A DNA stretch of 64,000 nt from Corynebacterium vitaeruminis DSM 20294 (GTDB lineage Bacteria > Actinomycetota > Actinomycetes > Mycobacteriales > Mycobacteriaceae), in the NCBI RefSeq assembly GCF_000550805.1, contig NZ_CP004353.1, positions 1,302,001-1,366,000 of the forward strand. The letters are read 5' to 3'. Position numbers and translations under genes: made by a program. Positions within the stretch are counted from its first letter, which is position 1. Each line of letters opens with the position of its first letter. Of this stretch, positions 1 to 8,122 are shown in pieces. Below the pieces are notes generated by a model. It ran no database searches and was not told the DNA's origin. It was given only the letters and a program-made list of their open reading frames with translations.

Positions 1-751
1 CGTGCGCTTCGAGATGCAGCGCCAGGCGCAGGTGCTCGAGGACGGCGGCGAGATCGTGCAGGAGACCCGCCACTACCAGGAAACCGACGGCACCACCTCC
101 AAGGGACGCCCGAAGGAGACCGCCGAGGACTACCGCTACTTCAACGACCCGGACCTGCCGCCGGTCATCGCGCCGAAGGAGTGGGTCGAGGAGATCCGCG
201 CTACGCTGCCGGAGCTGCCGTGGGTGCGCCGCGCCCGCATCCAGAAGGAGTGGGGCCTGAAGGACGAGGAGATGCGCGACCTCGTCAACGCCGGCGCACT
301 CGACCTCATCGTCGAGACCGTTGAGGCGGGCGCCGAGCCCACCGAGGCGCGCTCCTGGTGGGTCGCCTACCTCTCCCAGAAGGCCAACGAGGCGGGCGTC
401 GAGCTCGACGCCCTGTCCATCGCCCCGGCGCAGGTGGCTCGCGTCATCGCGCTGGTTAAGGAGGGCAAGCTCACCAACAAGCTGGCCCGCCAGGCCGTCG
501 ACGGCGTGCTCGCCGGTGAGGGCGACGTGGACGAGGTGGTCAAGGCACGCGGCCTCGAGGTCGTGCGCGACGACGGCGCCATCGAGAAGGCCGTCGACGA
601 GGCGCTCGCCGCCAACCCGGACATCGTGGAGAAGTACAAGGCCGGAAACAAGAAGGTCACCGGCGCGATCGTGGGCGCGGTCATGAAGGCCACCCGCGGC
701 AAGGCTGATCCGGCCCAGGTGAACAAGCTCATCGCCCAGAAGCTGAAGTAG
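1..751 (+). CDS. gatB: Asp/Glu-tRNA amidotransferase subunit B, C-terminal part
   Basis: This is the 3' end (249 codons) of GatB; the 5' part lies outside the window and the frame is open from position 2. GatB is the tRNA-binding subunit of GatCAB, which converts Glu-tRNA(Gln), and often Asp-tRNA(Asn), to the amidated form. The visible part has the end of the catalytic cradle domain, with the family-typical stretch around residues 33-54 ([13 protein letters not shown], then PDLPPV), followed by the helical GatB/YqeY tail domain (about residues 100-249). gltX and tRNA-Gln/Glu genes lie 38-42 kb downstream. A GC-rich hairpin follows the stop. The family call is secure. Confidence 0.96.
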   Translation, partial: VRFEMQRQAQVLEDGGEIVQETRHYQETDGTTSKGRPKETAEDYRYFNDPDLPPVIAPKEWVEEIRATLPELPWVRRARIQKEWGLKDEEMRDLVNAGALDLIVETVEAGAEPTEARSWWVAYLSQKANEAGVELDALSIAPAQVARVIALVKEGKLTNKLARQAVDGVLAGEGDVDEVVKARGLEVVRDDGAIEKAVDEALAANPDIVEKYKAGNKKVTGAIVGAVMKATRGKADPAQVNKLIAQKLK

Positions 752-776
752 GAAGCAAGCCCTAGGACTCAAGCCT

Positions 777-816
777 CAAGCCCCGTTGCAGCGCGCGCCG
801 CGCCGAGCGGGGCTTG
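777..816 (+). terminator. Hairpin after gatB
   Basis: CAAGCCCCG (777-785) pairs exactly with CGGGGCTTG (808-816). There is no T-tract, so termination is probable but not certain. Confidence 0.55.
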
Positions 817-880
817 CGTCGTCCCGGGGTCGCGGAAAAGTTGGTTAGCATACCCTGAATGAGGGGGCTTGAGGCGGGGG

Positions 881-909
881 TTAGGTCGTGCGCCGCCGAG
901 GCGCTAAAA
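881..909 (+). promoter_or_regulatory. Candidate promoter of the riboswitch/importer operon
   Basis: A weak -35-like TTAGGT (881-886) lies 17 bases before a -10-like TAAAAT (904-909). Transcription would start near 916, just before the inverted repeat at 920-944. The -10 is the more convincing half. Confidence 0.4.
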
Positions 910-919
910 TGATAGAGGT

Positions 920-944
920 TTTCAGTAGTGGGTTTCTACTGAAA
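920..944 (+). promoter_or_regulatory. Perfect inverted repeat at the predicted transcript start
   Basis: TTTCAGTAG (920-928) is the exact reverse complement of CTACTGAAA (936-944), with a 7-base spacer. It lies just downstream of the predicted -10 and upstream of the riboswitch core. It could be a repressor operator, for example for a metal sensor, or a 5'-end stem-loop in the leader RNA. The sequence does not decide between them. Confidence 0.5.
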
Positions 945-949
945 TTCAC

Positions 950-1102
950 ACGTCGTGCCTCGGTGACCCCGCTCCCGCGGGGCGTTTTGCGCGCTGGGGA
1001 ACGCGGTGCAAATCCGCGACGGTCCCGCCACTGTGAGCGACCCCGCACTCGGTCATCGAGGGGCGGGGCCGTGAGTCAGATCGCCGGTTACGCGAGGCGC
1101 TT
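950..1102 (+). promoter_or_regulatory. Cobalamin (B12) riboswitch
   Basis: The leader carries the B12-element core: GGGGAACGCGGTGCAAATCC at about 997-1016, a B12 box matching GCCACTGTGAGCG (1027-1039), and a 3' block GAGTCAGATCGCCGG (1073-1087). The outer helix is formed by GCCTCG (957-962) and CGAGGC (about 1093-1098). A small hairpin, CTCCC-GGAA-GGGAG (about 1117-1130), precedes the Shine-Dalgarno region and may be the expression platform. It is expected to lower expression of the importer operon below when cobalamin is plentiful. The boundaries are approximate. Confidence 0.9.
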
Positions 1103-1169
1103 TTGTCCTACACTTTCTCCCGGAAGGGAGTGCACGAGTGATGCCGAGGAGCATCGGAAAGAAGGCGAC

Positions 1170-2702
1170 ATGCGATTGAAGCGACTGGCGACGGTGCTTG
1201 TGGCATCGGCCATCGCGCTGGCTGGCTGCAGCGTGAGCGATTCCCAGGATCAGGGGGGCGCGGGGGAGAAGCACCTTAACGTCGAGACCGTCTACAAGGC
1301 GGACACGACCGACCCCCACACCGTGGGTAACCCCTACTTCTTAAGCTCGGGCGCGTTCGAGACGCTCACGAAGGTTTCCCAGGAGGGCACGCTCAAGCCG
1401 TGGCTTGCCGACAGCTGGGACTCCCAGGACATGATTCACTGGACCTTTGCCCTCCACGACGGCGTGAAGTTCCACAACGGCAAGGCCATGGATGCGGAGG
1501 CCGTGAAGAAGAGCATCGAGCACGCCATCCAGGTCAACCCGGCGATGGCCAAGAGCCTGCCCATCGAGTCGATGTCCGCCGACGGCAAAACCTTAAGCGT
1601 GGTCACGACGAAGCCGCTGGCGACCCTGCCCTCCGCCTTTGCACACTACAACGCCGTGATCACTGACGTCGATGACTCCGGCTCCGCCCCCGTGGGTACC
1701 GGCGCCTTCAAGTTCACCTCCCTCGACATCGCCCAGGCTGGCGAGCTCGAGGCCAACCCCGACTACTGGGACGGCAAGGCCAAGCTGGACACGGCGACGC
1801 TCACCGCCAATGAGGATGCGAACACCCGCATGATGGATCTCCAGTCCGGCCAGACGGACGTCATCTTCCGGCCCTCGCTGGAGAACCTCGACGCGCTGAA
1901 CTCCGACGACATCAAGGTGGAGACCGTGGCCTCCTCGCGCGTCTACGAGCTCATGTACAACTACGCTAACCCTGCGTCGGGTTCCCTGTGGTCGAACGAG
2001 GAGTTCCGCAAGGGCTTCGATGCGCTCATTGACCGCGAAGGCATCAACAGCTCGATTCTCAAGGGCAACGGCGAGGTCGCCGTCGGCCCGTTCTCCCCGT
2101 CGTCCCCGGCCGCCATCGACGGGCAGGCGCCCGCCTTTGGCGTCGACAAGGCGCTGGAATACTTCAAGAACGCAGGGCTGAGCGTCGACGGCGGCCAGGT
2201 GACCAAGGACGGCGCGCCGCTTAACTTCACCATCGCCACCTACACCGCCCGCGCCGAGCTGCCGCTCATCGCGCAGGCGATCCAGGACCAGGCGAAGAAG
2301 GTGGGCATCACCTTGAACATCGTGACCCCCGATAACATCGACGAGTTCCTGCAGGCAGAGCCGTGGGACATCGCCACCTACGCGCTCAACACCACGACCC
2401 GCGGCGACGGCTCCTACTTCGTCTCCAGCTCCTACGCCTCCGACGGCGCGCTCAACTACGGCAAGTACAACGACGCGGAGCTCAACACCATGATCGACAA
2501 GTTCAATACGACCATCGATCAGGACGAGCGCATGAAGCAGGTCCAGGAGATCGGCACCTACCTGCAGGATCACACCGTGAACTCCTACATCGTCTTCCCG
2601 CACACCTCCGCGGCGCTGAAGACCTCCGTGAGCGGCTGGGTCACCCCGCCAAACGAGCACGAGTACCCGCTCATCACGAAGGACCTCGACATTGCGTCCT
2701 AG
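1170..2702 (+). CDS. NikA/peptide-type ABC substrate-binding lipoprotein, riboswitch-controlled
   Basis: A 510-residue extracellular solute-binding protein (SBP_bac_5 family) starts with a lipoprotein signal peptide; the lipobox LAGC places the lipidated Cys at residue 20. Typical family segments include the N-terminal DPHTVGNPYF region and the LHDGVKFHNGKAMDAEAV block. The ATG at 1170 is chosen because GGAAAGAAGG lies 5-10 bases upstream and the signal peptide starts there; the open frame extends further 5' through the riboswitch. It is the first gene of a five-gene operon whose protein sizes match NikABCDE better than Dpp/Opp. Because a B12 riboswitch precedes it, the likely ligand is cobalt or nickel, possibly chelated. 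This is inference; a peptide ligand is not excluded. Confidence 0.85.
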   Translation: MRLKRLATVLVASAIALAGCSVSDSQDQGGAGEKHLNVETVYKADTTDPHTVGNPYFLSSGAFETLTKVSQEGTLKPWLADSWDSQDMIHWTFALHDGVKFHNGKAMDAEAVKKSIEHAIQVNPAMAKSLPIESMSADGKTLSVVTTKPLATLPSAFAHYNAVITDVDDSGSAPVGTGAFKFTSLDIAQAGELEANPDYWDGKAKLDTATLTANEDANTRMMDLQSGQTDVIFRPSLENLDALNSDDIKVETVASSRVYELMYNYANPASGSLWSNEEFRKGFDALIDREGINSSILKGNGEVAVGPFSPSSPAAIDGQAPAFGVDKALEYFKNAGLSVDGGQVTKDGAPLNFTIATYTARAELPLIAQAIQDQAKKVGITLNIVTPDNIDEFLQAEPWDIATYALNTTTRGDGSYFVSSSYASDGALNYGKYNDAELNTMIDKFNTTIDQDERMKQVQEIGTYLQDHTVNSYIVFPHTSAALKTSVSGWVTPPNEHEYPLITKDLDIAS

Positions 2703-3639
2703 CCTTCGCGCGTGGGGCAGGAGGGGGCTGGGCATCGTCCTCAGCTTCCTCTTCCTCACGATTGTCAGCTTCGGGGTCGGCTCGATCGCGCCCGGCGACG
2801 CGTCGCTCTCGCTCCTGCGCACGGACACCGTCGCGGTCAACACCGACGACGTGGCCAGCGTCCGGCACGAGCTGGGGCTCGATCGGCCGTGGCCGGAGCG
2901 CTACCTGCGCTTCCTTGGCGGGCTCACGCGCGGCAGCCTCGGCGACTCCTACTTCAGCGGGCACACCGTCACGGGCGACATCGCGAAGGCCGCGCCCATC
3001 ACTATCAACCTCTCGCTGGCCTCGCTGGTCCTCGCGGTGGCGTTCGTGCTTGTCCTCGGCTGGCTGGCCGCGAAGTATCAAGGCTCGCTCCTTGATAAGT
3101 TGATTCTGGGACTGTGCTACGTCGGCGCGGCGCTGCCCAGCTTCTGGCTGGGCCTCCTGCTCATCTCGCTCTTCGCGGTCTCGCTCGGCTGGCTGCCGAG
3201 CTCCGGCTGGCACGGGGGCCGCGGGCTCATCCTGCCCACGGTGGTGCTCGCCGTCGCGATCGCGCCGCCGTTCATCAAGGTGTTCCGCGGCCGCTTCATC
3301 GAGGTCGCGGACTCCGATTTCGTCCGCGCCGCCCGCGCCCGGGGGTTGAAGACCTCCACCATCGAGCGGCGCCACGTGCTGCGCGGCACGCTGGTCCCGA
3401 TCGTGACCATGCTGGGCGTGAGCCTAACCAGCCTGCTGTCGGGTTCGGTCGTGGTCGAGGTCGTCTTCGGCCTGCCCGGCCTGGGAAGCATGGTGATGGA
3501 GGCGATCGGCCGCCGCGACTGGCCGGTCGTGCAGGGTTTCGTTTTCGTCATCGGCGTGGTCGTCATCGCAGTCATGCAGCTTGTCGACGTCGCCTGTCGG
3601 CTCATCGACCCCTCCCTGAAGGCGGGTGAAAGGGCGTGA
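2692..3639 (+). CDS. ABC transporter permease, NikB/DppB type
   Basis: A 315-residue inner-membrane permease of the binding-protein-dependent transport family. It has an N-terminal membrane segment, a long external loop with the LGLDRPWPERYLRF motif, and about five further membrane segments. The cytoplasmic EAA loop is visible as DSDFVRAARARGL. The TTG start at 2692 overlaps the end of the binding-protein gene by 11 bases, indicating translational coupling. With the next gene it would form the membrane channel of the riboswitch-controlled importer. The length agrees with NikB (about 314 residues). Confidence 0.9.
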   Translation: MRPSLRAWGRRGLGIVLSFLFLTIVSFGVGSIAPGDASLSLLRTDTVAVNTDDVASVRHELGLDRPWPERYLRFLGGLTRGSLGDSYFSGHTVTGDIAKAAPITINLSLASLVLAVAFVLVLGWLAAKYQGSLLDKLILGLCYVGAALPSFWLGLLLISLFAVSLGWLPSSGWHGGRGLILPTVVLAVAIAPPFIKVFRGRFIEVADSDFVRAARARGLKTSTIERRHVLRGTLVPIVTMLGVSLTSLLSGSVVVEVVFGLPGLGSMVMEAIGRRDWPVVQGFVFVIGVVVIAVMQLVDVACRLIDPSLKAGERA

Positions 3640-4469
3640 TGAAGCTTCTACAATCCTCTCGCTCGCTGGGATGGCAGGTGGCCCTCGTCCTCGCGCTGGT
3701 CGCCCTCGTCCTGCTCGGGCCGTGGATCGCGCCGTACGACCCGGTCGCCGTCGACCTGGGGAACGTGCTGGCCGCGCCGAGTGGGCAGCACTGGCTGGGC
3801 ACCGATCAGCTCGGCCGCGACCTGTTCTCCCGGGTGTTGGCCGGTGGCCAGCGCACGGTGGGGATCTCGCTCGCCGCGATCGTCCTGTGCATCCTCGTCG
3901 GGGCAACCCTGGGCCTGCTCTCCGGAATTAAAGGAAAGTGGCTTGACTGGGGCGTCATGCGCGTCTCTGACGCCTTTCTTTCCTTCCCGGAATACGTGGT
4001 GGCCATCGTCATCACCGGCATCCTCGGCGCGGGCTACGTCAACCTGCTGCTGGCCATCGTGGCAGTGAAGTGGGTGGGCTACGCCAAGCTCGTCCGCGCC
4101 ATCGTCCGCGAGCAGCGCGGGGCGACCTATCTCACCGCGGCGCGGATCTCCGGCGCGGGCACTGGGCGCATCGTCGTGGGACACCTGGTCCCGCACGCCT
4201 GGGGACCTGTGCTGTCGCTGGCCACGGTCGACCTGGGCAAGATCGTGCTGCTGGTGGCCTCGCTGTCCTTCCTCGGGCTCGGCGTGCCACAGCCCGTCCC
4301 GGAGTGGGGCTTCATGCTCAACGAGGGGCGCCTTTACTTCGGCCAGACCCAGCTGCTCATGCTGGCGCCTGGCCTCGCGATCTTCCTCTTCGTTCTCGCC
4401 ACCAGCCTGGTGGGGGACCGGCTCGCCTTGCGGCTGGGCCGGACCACGTCTGGGGAGGAGGAGAAGTAG
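3639..4469 (+). CDS. ABC transporter permease, NikC/DppC type
   Basis: A 276-residue permease with an N-terminal membrane segment followed by the family-typical HWLGTDQLGRDLFSR motif (about residues 48-62), then five membrane segments with an EAA-type loop (TYLTAARISGAG). The start ATG (3639) shares bases with the upstream TGA stop; a GTG three bases earlier (3636) is an alternative. It pairs with the upstream permease. The length matches NikC (about 277 residues). Confidence 0.9.
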   Translation: MKLLQSSRSLGWQVALVLALVALVLLGPWIAPYDPVAVDLGNVLAAPSGQHWLGTDQLGRDLFSRVLAGGQRTVGISLAAIVLCILVGATLGLLSGIKGKWLDWGVMRVSDAFLSFPEYVVAIVITGILGAGYVNLLLAIVAVKWVGYAKLVRAIVREQRGATYLTAARISGAGTGRIVVGHLVPHAWGPVLSLATVDLGKIVLLVASLSFLGLGVPQPVPEWGFMLNEGRLYFGQTQLLMLAPGLAIFLFVLATSLVGDRLALRLGRTTSGEEEK

Positions 4470-5299
4470 TGTCGCACAACGAAAAGACCCACAGCCTGCT
4501 CGAGGTCCGCGGATTGCGGATCGGCGCGGGGGATAGGGAGCTCGTCCACGGCGTGGACCTCTTCGTCGCGCCCGGCGAGTGGCTGTCGATCATCGGCGAG
4601 TCGGGCAGCGGCAAGACGCTGAGCACGCTCGCGATCGCCGACCTCCTCCCGCGGGGCCTGCGCCGCGAGTGCGGGCGCCTCGACTTCGCGGGGACGGATC
4701 TCCTGTCCGCCTCCGGCGAGGAGCTGCGCCGGATCCGGGGTGCCGACATCGCCTACGTCTTCCAGGACTACGCGAGCGCGCTCAGCCCGTTCTACCGGGT
4801 CGGGGCCCAGATGCGGGAGGCGATGGCCGCCCACTTTAGCGTCGACAAGCGACGTGCAAACGCGCAGATCGCCGACGCGCTGAGCAAGGTCAACCTCGAC
4901 CCGACGCTGGCGGGGAGGTACCCGTTCGAGCTCTCCGGCGGGCAGCTGCAGCGCGTGGTGCTGGCGATGGCGCTGCTCGCGCGGCCGCGGCTTGTCATCG
5001 CCGACGAGCCGACGACGGCACTGGATTCGGTAACCCAAAACGCCATCCTCGAGCTGCTCGACTCCCTGCGCGGCGAGCTCGGGTGCGCGATCACCTTCGT
5101 CACTCACGACCTGCGGTGCGTGCGCAACCGCGCGGACACGGTGGTCGTGATGCGTGAGGGGGAGATCGTCGAGGCGGGGCCGGCCGCGCGCGTCATCTCC
5201 GCGCCCCAGCACCCGTATACCCGGCGCCTGTTCGCCGCCGTACCCAGCATCGCCGGCGGGCAGGCACGACTCCCCGAGGAGGTCAACAGTGAAGGCTAA
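4469..5299 (+). CDS. ABC transporter ATPase, NikD/DppD type
   Basis: A 276-residue cytoplasmic ATPase. Walker A is GESGSGKT (residues 43-50), the signature LSGGQLQR is near residue 155, and Walker B ends in ADEP near residue 180, followed by the switch His (FVTHD). The GTG start at 4469 overlaps the upstream TAG by one base. It lacks the long C-terminal extension of DppD/OppD (about 330 residues), which supports a Nik-like rather than peptide-type transporter. Confidence 0.88.
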   Translation: MSHNEKTHSLLEVRGLRIGAGDRELVHGVDLFVAPGEWLSIIGESGSGKTLSTLAIADLLPRGLRRECGRLDFAGTDLLSASGEELRRIRGADIAYVFQDYASALSPFYRVGAQMREAMAAHFSVDKRRANAQIADALSKVNLDPTLAGRYPFELSGGQLQRVVLAMALLARPRLVIADEPTTALDSVTQNAILELLDSLRGELGCAITFVTHDLRCVRNRADTVVVMREGEIVEAGPAARVISAPQHPYTRRLFAAVPSIAGGQARLPEEVNSEG

Positions 5300-6053
5300 C
5301 GCGCTCGACGTCCGCGGCCTGTCCGTGAGCTATCGCGGGCACGAGGTCCTCCAGGAGGTCGGCCTCACGCTGCCGACGGGAAAGTGCCTCGGGCTGGTGG
5401 GCGAGTCCGGCAGCGGCAAGAGCACCCTGGCCCGCGCGGTACTTGGCCTGCAACCCGCGGACGCCGGCGAGGTCTCGCTCTTCGGCGAGCCCTTCTTCTC
5501 CCTGCGGCCCGCCGCGCGGGCCCGCGTGCTGCGCAGGGTGCAGATGGTGTTCCAGAGCCCCTCTAGCTCATTTAACCCCCGCCGCGACCTGCGCTGGAGC
5601 GTGTCCGAGCCGCTGCGCTGCAACCCGGAGGCCCGCCTGCGACTGTGCCCCGGCGGCCAGCTCGACGAGTACCTCGAGGAGCTCATGCGCACCGTCCGCC
5701 TCGACCCCGCGCTGCTCGACAGCTACCCGCGGGAGCTGTCCGGCGGGCAGCTGCAGCGCATGGCGATCGCCCGTGCGCTGTCCACACGTCCTGGGCTGAT
5801 CATCCTCGACGAGCCCACCTCCAGCCTGGACGTCTCGGTGCAGGCGAGCGTGCTCAACCTGCTCAAGGACCTCCAGGAGGCGCACCAGATGAGCTACCTG
5901 TTCATCACCCACGACCTCGGCGTGGTCCGGTTCATGGCCGACGACATCGCGGTGCTGCGGGAGGGGCGGATCGTGGACGCCTTCCCCGCGGGCGAGCTGC
6001 TCTCCCCGGCGCGCGACGAGTACACGAAGAACCTCGTGGCGGCGTTCATGTAG
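5289..6053 (+). CDS. ABC transporter ATPase, NikE/DppF type
   Basis: A 254-residue second ATPase of the importer, with Walker A GESGSGKS (residues 38-45), signature LSGGQLQR (about residue 148), Walker B ILDEP and switch FITHD. The GTG start at 5289 overlaps the previous gene by 11 bases. It is shorter than DppF/OppF and close to NikE (268 residues). A GC-rich hairpin overlaps and follows its stop, closing the operon. Confidence 0.88.
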   Translation: MKANALDVRGLSVSYRGHEVLQEVGLTLPTGKCLGLVGESGSGKSTLARAVLGLQPADAGEVSLFGEPFFSLRPAARARVLRRVQMVFQSPSSSFNPRRDLRWSVSEPLRCNPEARLRLCPGGQLDEYLEELMRTVRLDPALLDSYPRELSGGQLQRMAIARALSTRPGLIILDEPTSSLDVSVQASVLNLLKDLQEAHQMSYLFITHDLGVVRFMADDIAVLREGRIVDAFPAGELLSPARDEYTKNLVAAFM

Positions 6054-6106
6054 CCGCGCGGGTGCGGGCAGGGCGCGGGTAGGGTGCGGGCAGGTGCCCG
6101 CGCGGC
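6053..6106 (+). terminator. GC-rich hairpin closing the importer operon
   Basis: GCCGCGCGGG (6053-6062) is the exact reverse complement of CCCGCGCGGC (6097-6106). The loop holds two copies of GGGTGCGGGCAGG. No T-tract follows, so it is either an atypical terminator or an RNA-stabilising structure. Confidence 0.5.
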
Positions 6107-6178
6107 GGTGAGGTGCCGCGGAAGAGGGCCCGCCAAAAAGTGCTGGCAACTTCCGCGAATTCGGCGCACACTGGGAGT

Positions 6179-7282
6179 ATGAGTTACTCACGCAGCGCCC
6201 AGCCTATCTACACGCCCAGCCCCGCCCGCTACGAGTCGATGCCGTACCGCAGCGTCGGGCACTCTGGCCTCTACCTGCCAGCCATCTCGCTCGGGTTCTG
6301 GCACAACTTCGGCGACGACAAGCCGATGCAGACCCAGCGGGAGATCGTCCGCTACGCCTTTGACCACGGCATCACCCACTTCGATCTGGCCAACAACTAC
6401 GGCCCGCCCGAGGGCGCCGCGGAAAAGAACTTCGGCCGCATCTTCGCCGAGGACCTCTCCCGCCACCGCGACGAGATCGTCATCTCGTCCAAGGCGGGCT
6501 GGAACATGGGTGCCGGCCCCTACAGCTTCGGCGGCAGCCGCAAGTACCTCTTCGACTCCCTCGACGCCTCGCTAAAGCGCATGGGGCTCGATCACGTGGA
6601 CATCTTCTACCACCACCGCCCGGACCCGGACACCCCGCTGCAGGAGACCATGCTGGCCTTGCGCGACATCGTCGCCTCCGGCCGCGCCCGCTACGTGGGC
6701 GTGTCCTCCTACGGCCCCGACCTCACCGCCGAGGCCGCCGACTTCATGGAGGAGGAGGGCTGCCCGCTGCTCATCCACCAGCCAAGCTACTCCATCCTCA
6801 ACCGCTGGGTCGAGGAGCCGGGCGACGAGGGCGAGTCCCTGCTGCAGTCCTGCGCGAACAACGGCCTCGGCGTCATCGCGTTCTCGCCGCTGGCGCAGGG
6901 CCTGCTCACCGACCGCTACCTCGACGGCGTGCCGGAGGATTCCCGCGCCGCGGCGGGGAAGTCCTTCTCCCAGTCCATGCTGAGCGAGAAGAACCTCTCC
7001 ATGGTCCGCGCGCTCAACGACGTGGCGGCCCGGCGCGGGCAGTCGCTCGCGCAGATGGCCATCGCCTGGGTCCTGCGCGAGCAGGGCGCCTACGGCGCGG
7101 AGACGGTCAGCTCGGCGCTCATCGGCGCCTCGTCGGTGGAGCAGCTGGCGCACAACCTCGGCGCGCTCGACAACCTGCAGTTCTCCACCGAGGAGCTCAA
7201 CGAGATCGACCGCCTAGCCAGCGACGGCGGCATCAACCTCTGGGCCGGTGCCACCGAGTCGAAGAAGCACGACGAGGGCTAG
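6179..7282 (+). CDS. Aldo/keto reductase, YghZ/MgrA-like
   Basis: A 367-residue NADPH-dependent aldo/keto reductase of the group that reduces glyceraldehyde 3-phosphate and methylglyoxal-like aldehydes (YghZ/GprA). The catalytic tetrad is visible as D69, Y74 (FDLANNYGPPEG), K105 (ISSKAGW) and H145 (FYHHRPD). The C-terminal cofactor-binding region is ALIGASSVEQL. The start at 6179 is preceded closely by GGGAG. It stands alone between the importer and lysE and ends at a bidirectional terminator. The physiological substrate cannot be told from sequence. Confidence 0.9.
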   Translation: MSYSRSAQPIYTPSPARYESMPYRSVGHSGLYLPAISLGFWHNFGDDKPMQTQREIVRYAFDHGITHFDLANNYGPPEGAAEKNFGRIFAEDLSRHRDEIVISSKAGWNMGAGPYSFGGSRKYLFDSLDASLKRMGLDHVDIFYHHRPDPDTPLQETMLALRDIVASGRARYVGVSSYGPDLTAEAADFMEEEGCPLLIHQPSYSILNRWVEEPGDEGESLLQSCANNGLGVIAFSPLAQGLLTDRYLDGVPEDSRAAAGKSFSQSMLSEKNLSMVRALNDVAARRGQSLAQMAIAWVLREQGAYGAETVSSALIGASSVEQLAHNLGALDNLQFSTEELNEIDRLASDGGINLWAGATESKKHDEG

Positions 7283-7302
7283 CTTCCCTTAGGATGGGAA
7301 AA

Positions 7303-7343
7303 CCCCGCGTACCGGCCGAAGTGCCTGTTCGCGGGGTATTTTT
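7303..7343. terminator. Bidirectional terminator between aldo/keto reductase and lysE
   Basis: CCCCGCG (7303-7309) pairs with CGCGGGG (7330-7336). It is followed by TATTTTT on the plus strand and preceded by an A-rich stretch that gives Ts on the minus strand, so it can serve both convergent genes. Confidence 0.8.
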
Positions 7344-7375
7344 CGGGGCGTCACTAAGGATAAGTTTTTGGGTGG

Positions 7376-8053
7376 TTACTGGAAGATGAGCCGTAGGCAC
7401 ATGGAAACCATGATGCAGCCGATCGCGAAGTTGATCACCTTCCACACCTTCGGCCGCGAGAGCACGCCGGACAGCGCGGCCGCGCCGTAGCCGACCGACG
7501 GGAACCACATCATGGACGCCACGAGCGCCCCGCCCACGAAGTACCAGCGCCCGACCTCGCCGTGCTGGTTGGCCAGGCCACCGACCATAACGAGCGTGTC
7601 GATCCACGCCGCGGGGTTGAGCCACGTGAACGCCAGGGCCATCATGACCGGCTTCACCCAGGCCCTTTGCTGGACCGTGGTTGCTTTTCGCGTATCGACG
7701 GCCACGGCCGAGGTCCCGCCGGAAAGGGGTTGGCCCACGGGTTCTTGCTCGTCGATGACGAGCGCCTTGGTGTCCTTGGCGAAGGAATCGCGGAAGCACT
7801 GGAAGCCGAACCAGGCGAGGTAGGCGGCGCCGAGCCAGCGCATGATGACGAGCACCATCGGCGCCTGGCTGACGATCGCGCCGACACCCGCGGTGCCGCC
7901 GATCATGAGGACGATGTCGGAGAGCATGCACACCGTGATGATCGGGCCGATCCCTTGGCGCTTGATGCCTTGCTTAATGATCAGCGCGTTCTGCGGGCCG
8001 ATCGCGAGGATGAGGGACAAGCCGAGGAGGAATCCGGAGAGTGCGATGTTCAT
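7376..8053 (-). CDS. lysE: Lysine/arginine exporter LysE
   Basis: A 225-residue inner-membrane exporter of the LysE family with six predicted membrane segments. It has the family signature GLSLILAIGPQNALIIKQG near the N terminus and the conserved FTWLNPAAWIDT segment in the second half. It exports basic amino acids. It is divergent from lysG, the classical C. glutamicum arrangement in which LysG activates lysE when intracellular Lys, Arg or His is high. The ATG at 8053 is chosen because the signature follows it directly; the frame continues 5' through lysG as antisense. Confidence 0.96.
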   Translation of the reverse strand: MNIALSGFLLGLSLILAIGPQNALIIKQGIKRQGIGPIITVCMLSDIVLMIGGTAGVGAIVSQAPMVLVIMRWLGAAYLAWFGFQCFRDSFAKDTKALVIDEQEPVGQPLSGGTSAVAVDTRKATTVQQRAWVKPVMMALAFTWLNPAAWIDTLVMVGGLANQHGEVGRWYFVGGALVASMMWFPSVGYGAAALSGVLSRPKVWKVINFAIGCIMVSMCLRLIFQ

Positions 8054-8122
8054 ACGAAAAGTGTGCACCCGCCGAATGATTAAGTAAAATGAAAGTTTTT
8101 CAAGGTGGTTTAGAATAGCTTC
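8054..8122. promoter_or_regulatory. lysE/lysG divergent control region
   Basis: This 69-bp AT-rich gap separates the two start codons. For lysG a -10 TAGAAT (8111-8116) lies six bases before its ATG, giving a leaderless transcript. LysG is expected to bind here to activate lysE; no perfect palindrome stands out. Confidence 0.6.

Noticed and set aside
1593..2843. 416-codon minus-strand frame opposite the binding-protein gene
   Set aside because: Antisense shadow of a well-supported gene; its product is a low-complexity Val/Arg/Gly-rich string with no domain.
4829..4845. AGCGTCGACAAGCGACG in the NikD-like gene and GAGCGTCGACAAGCGG near 11481
   Set aside because: Both encode Ser-Val-Asp-Lys-Arg in conserved frames; they resemble R18 only through codon choice and lack the AAAA end.
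6060..6096. Short direct repeats GGGTGCGGGCAGG, considered as a CRISPR or VNTR
   Set aside because: Only two units inside a terminator loop; no spacer structure.
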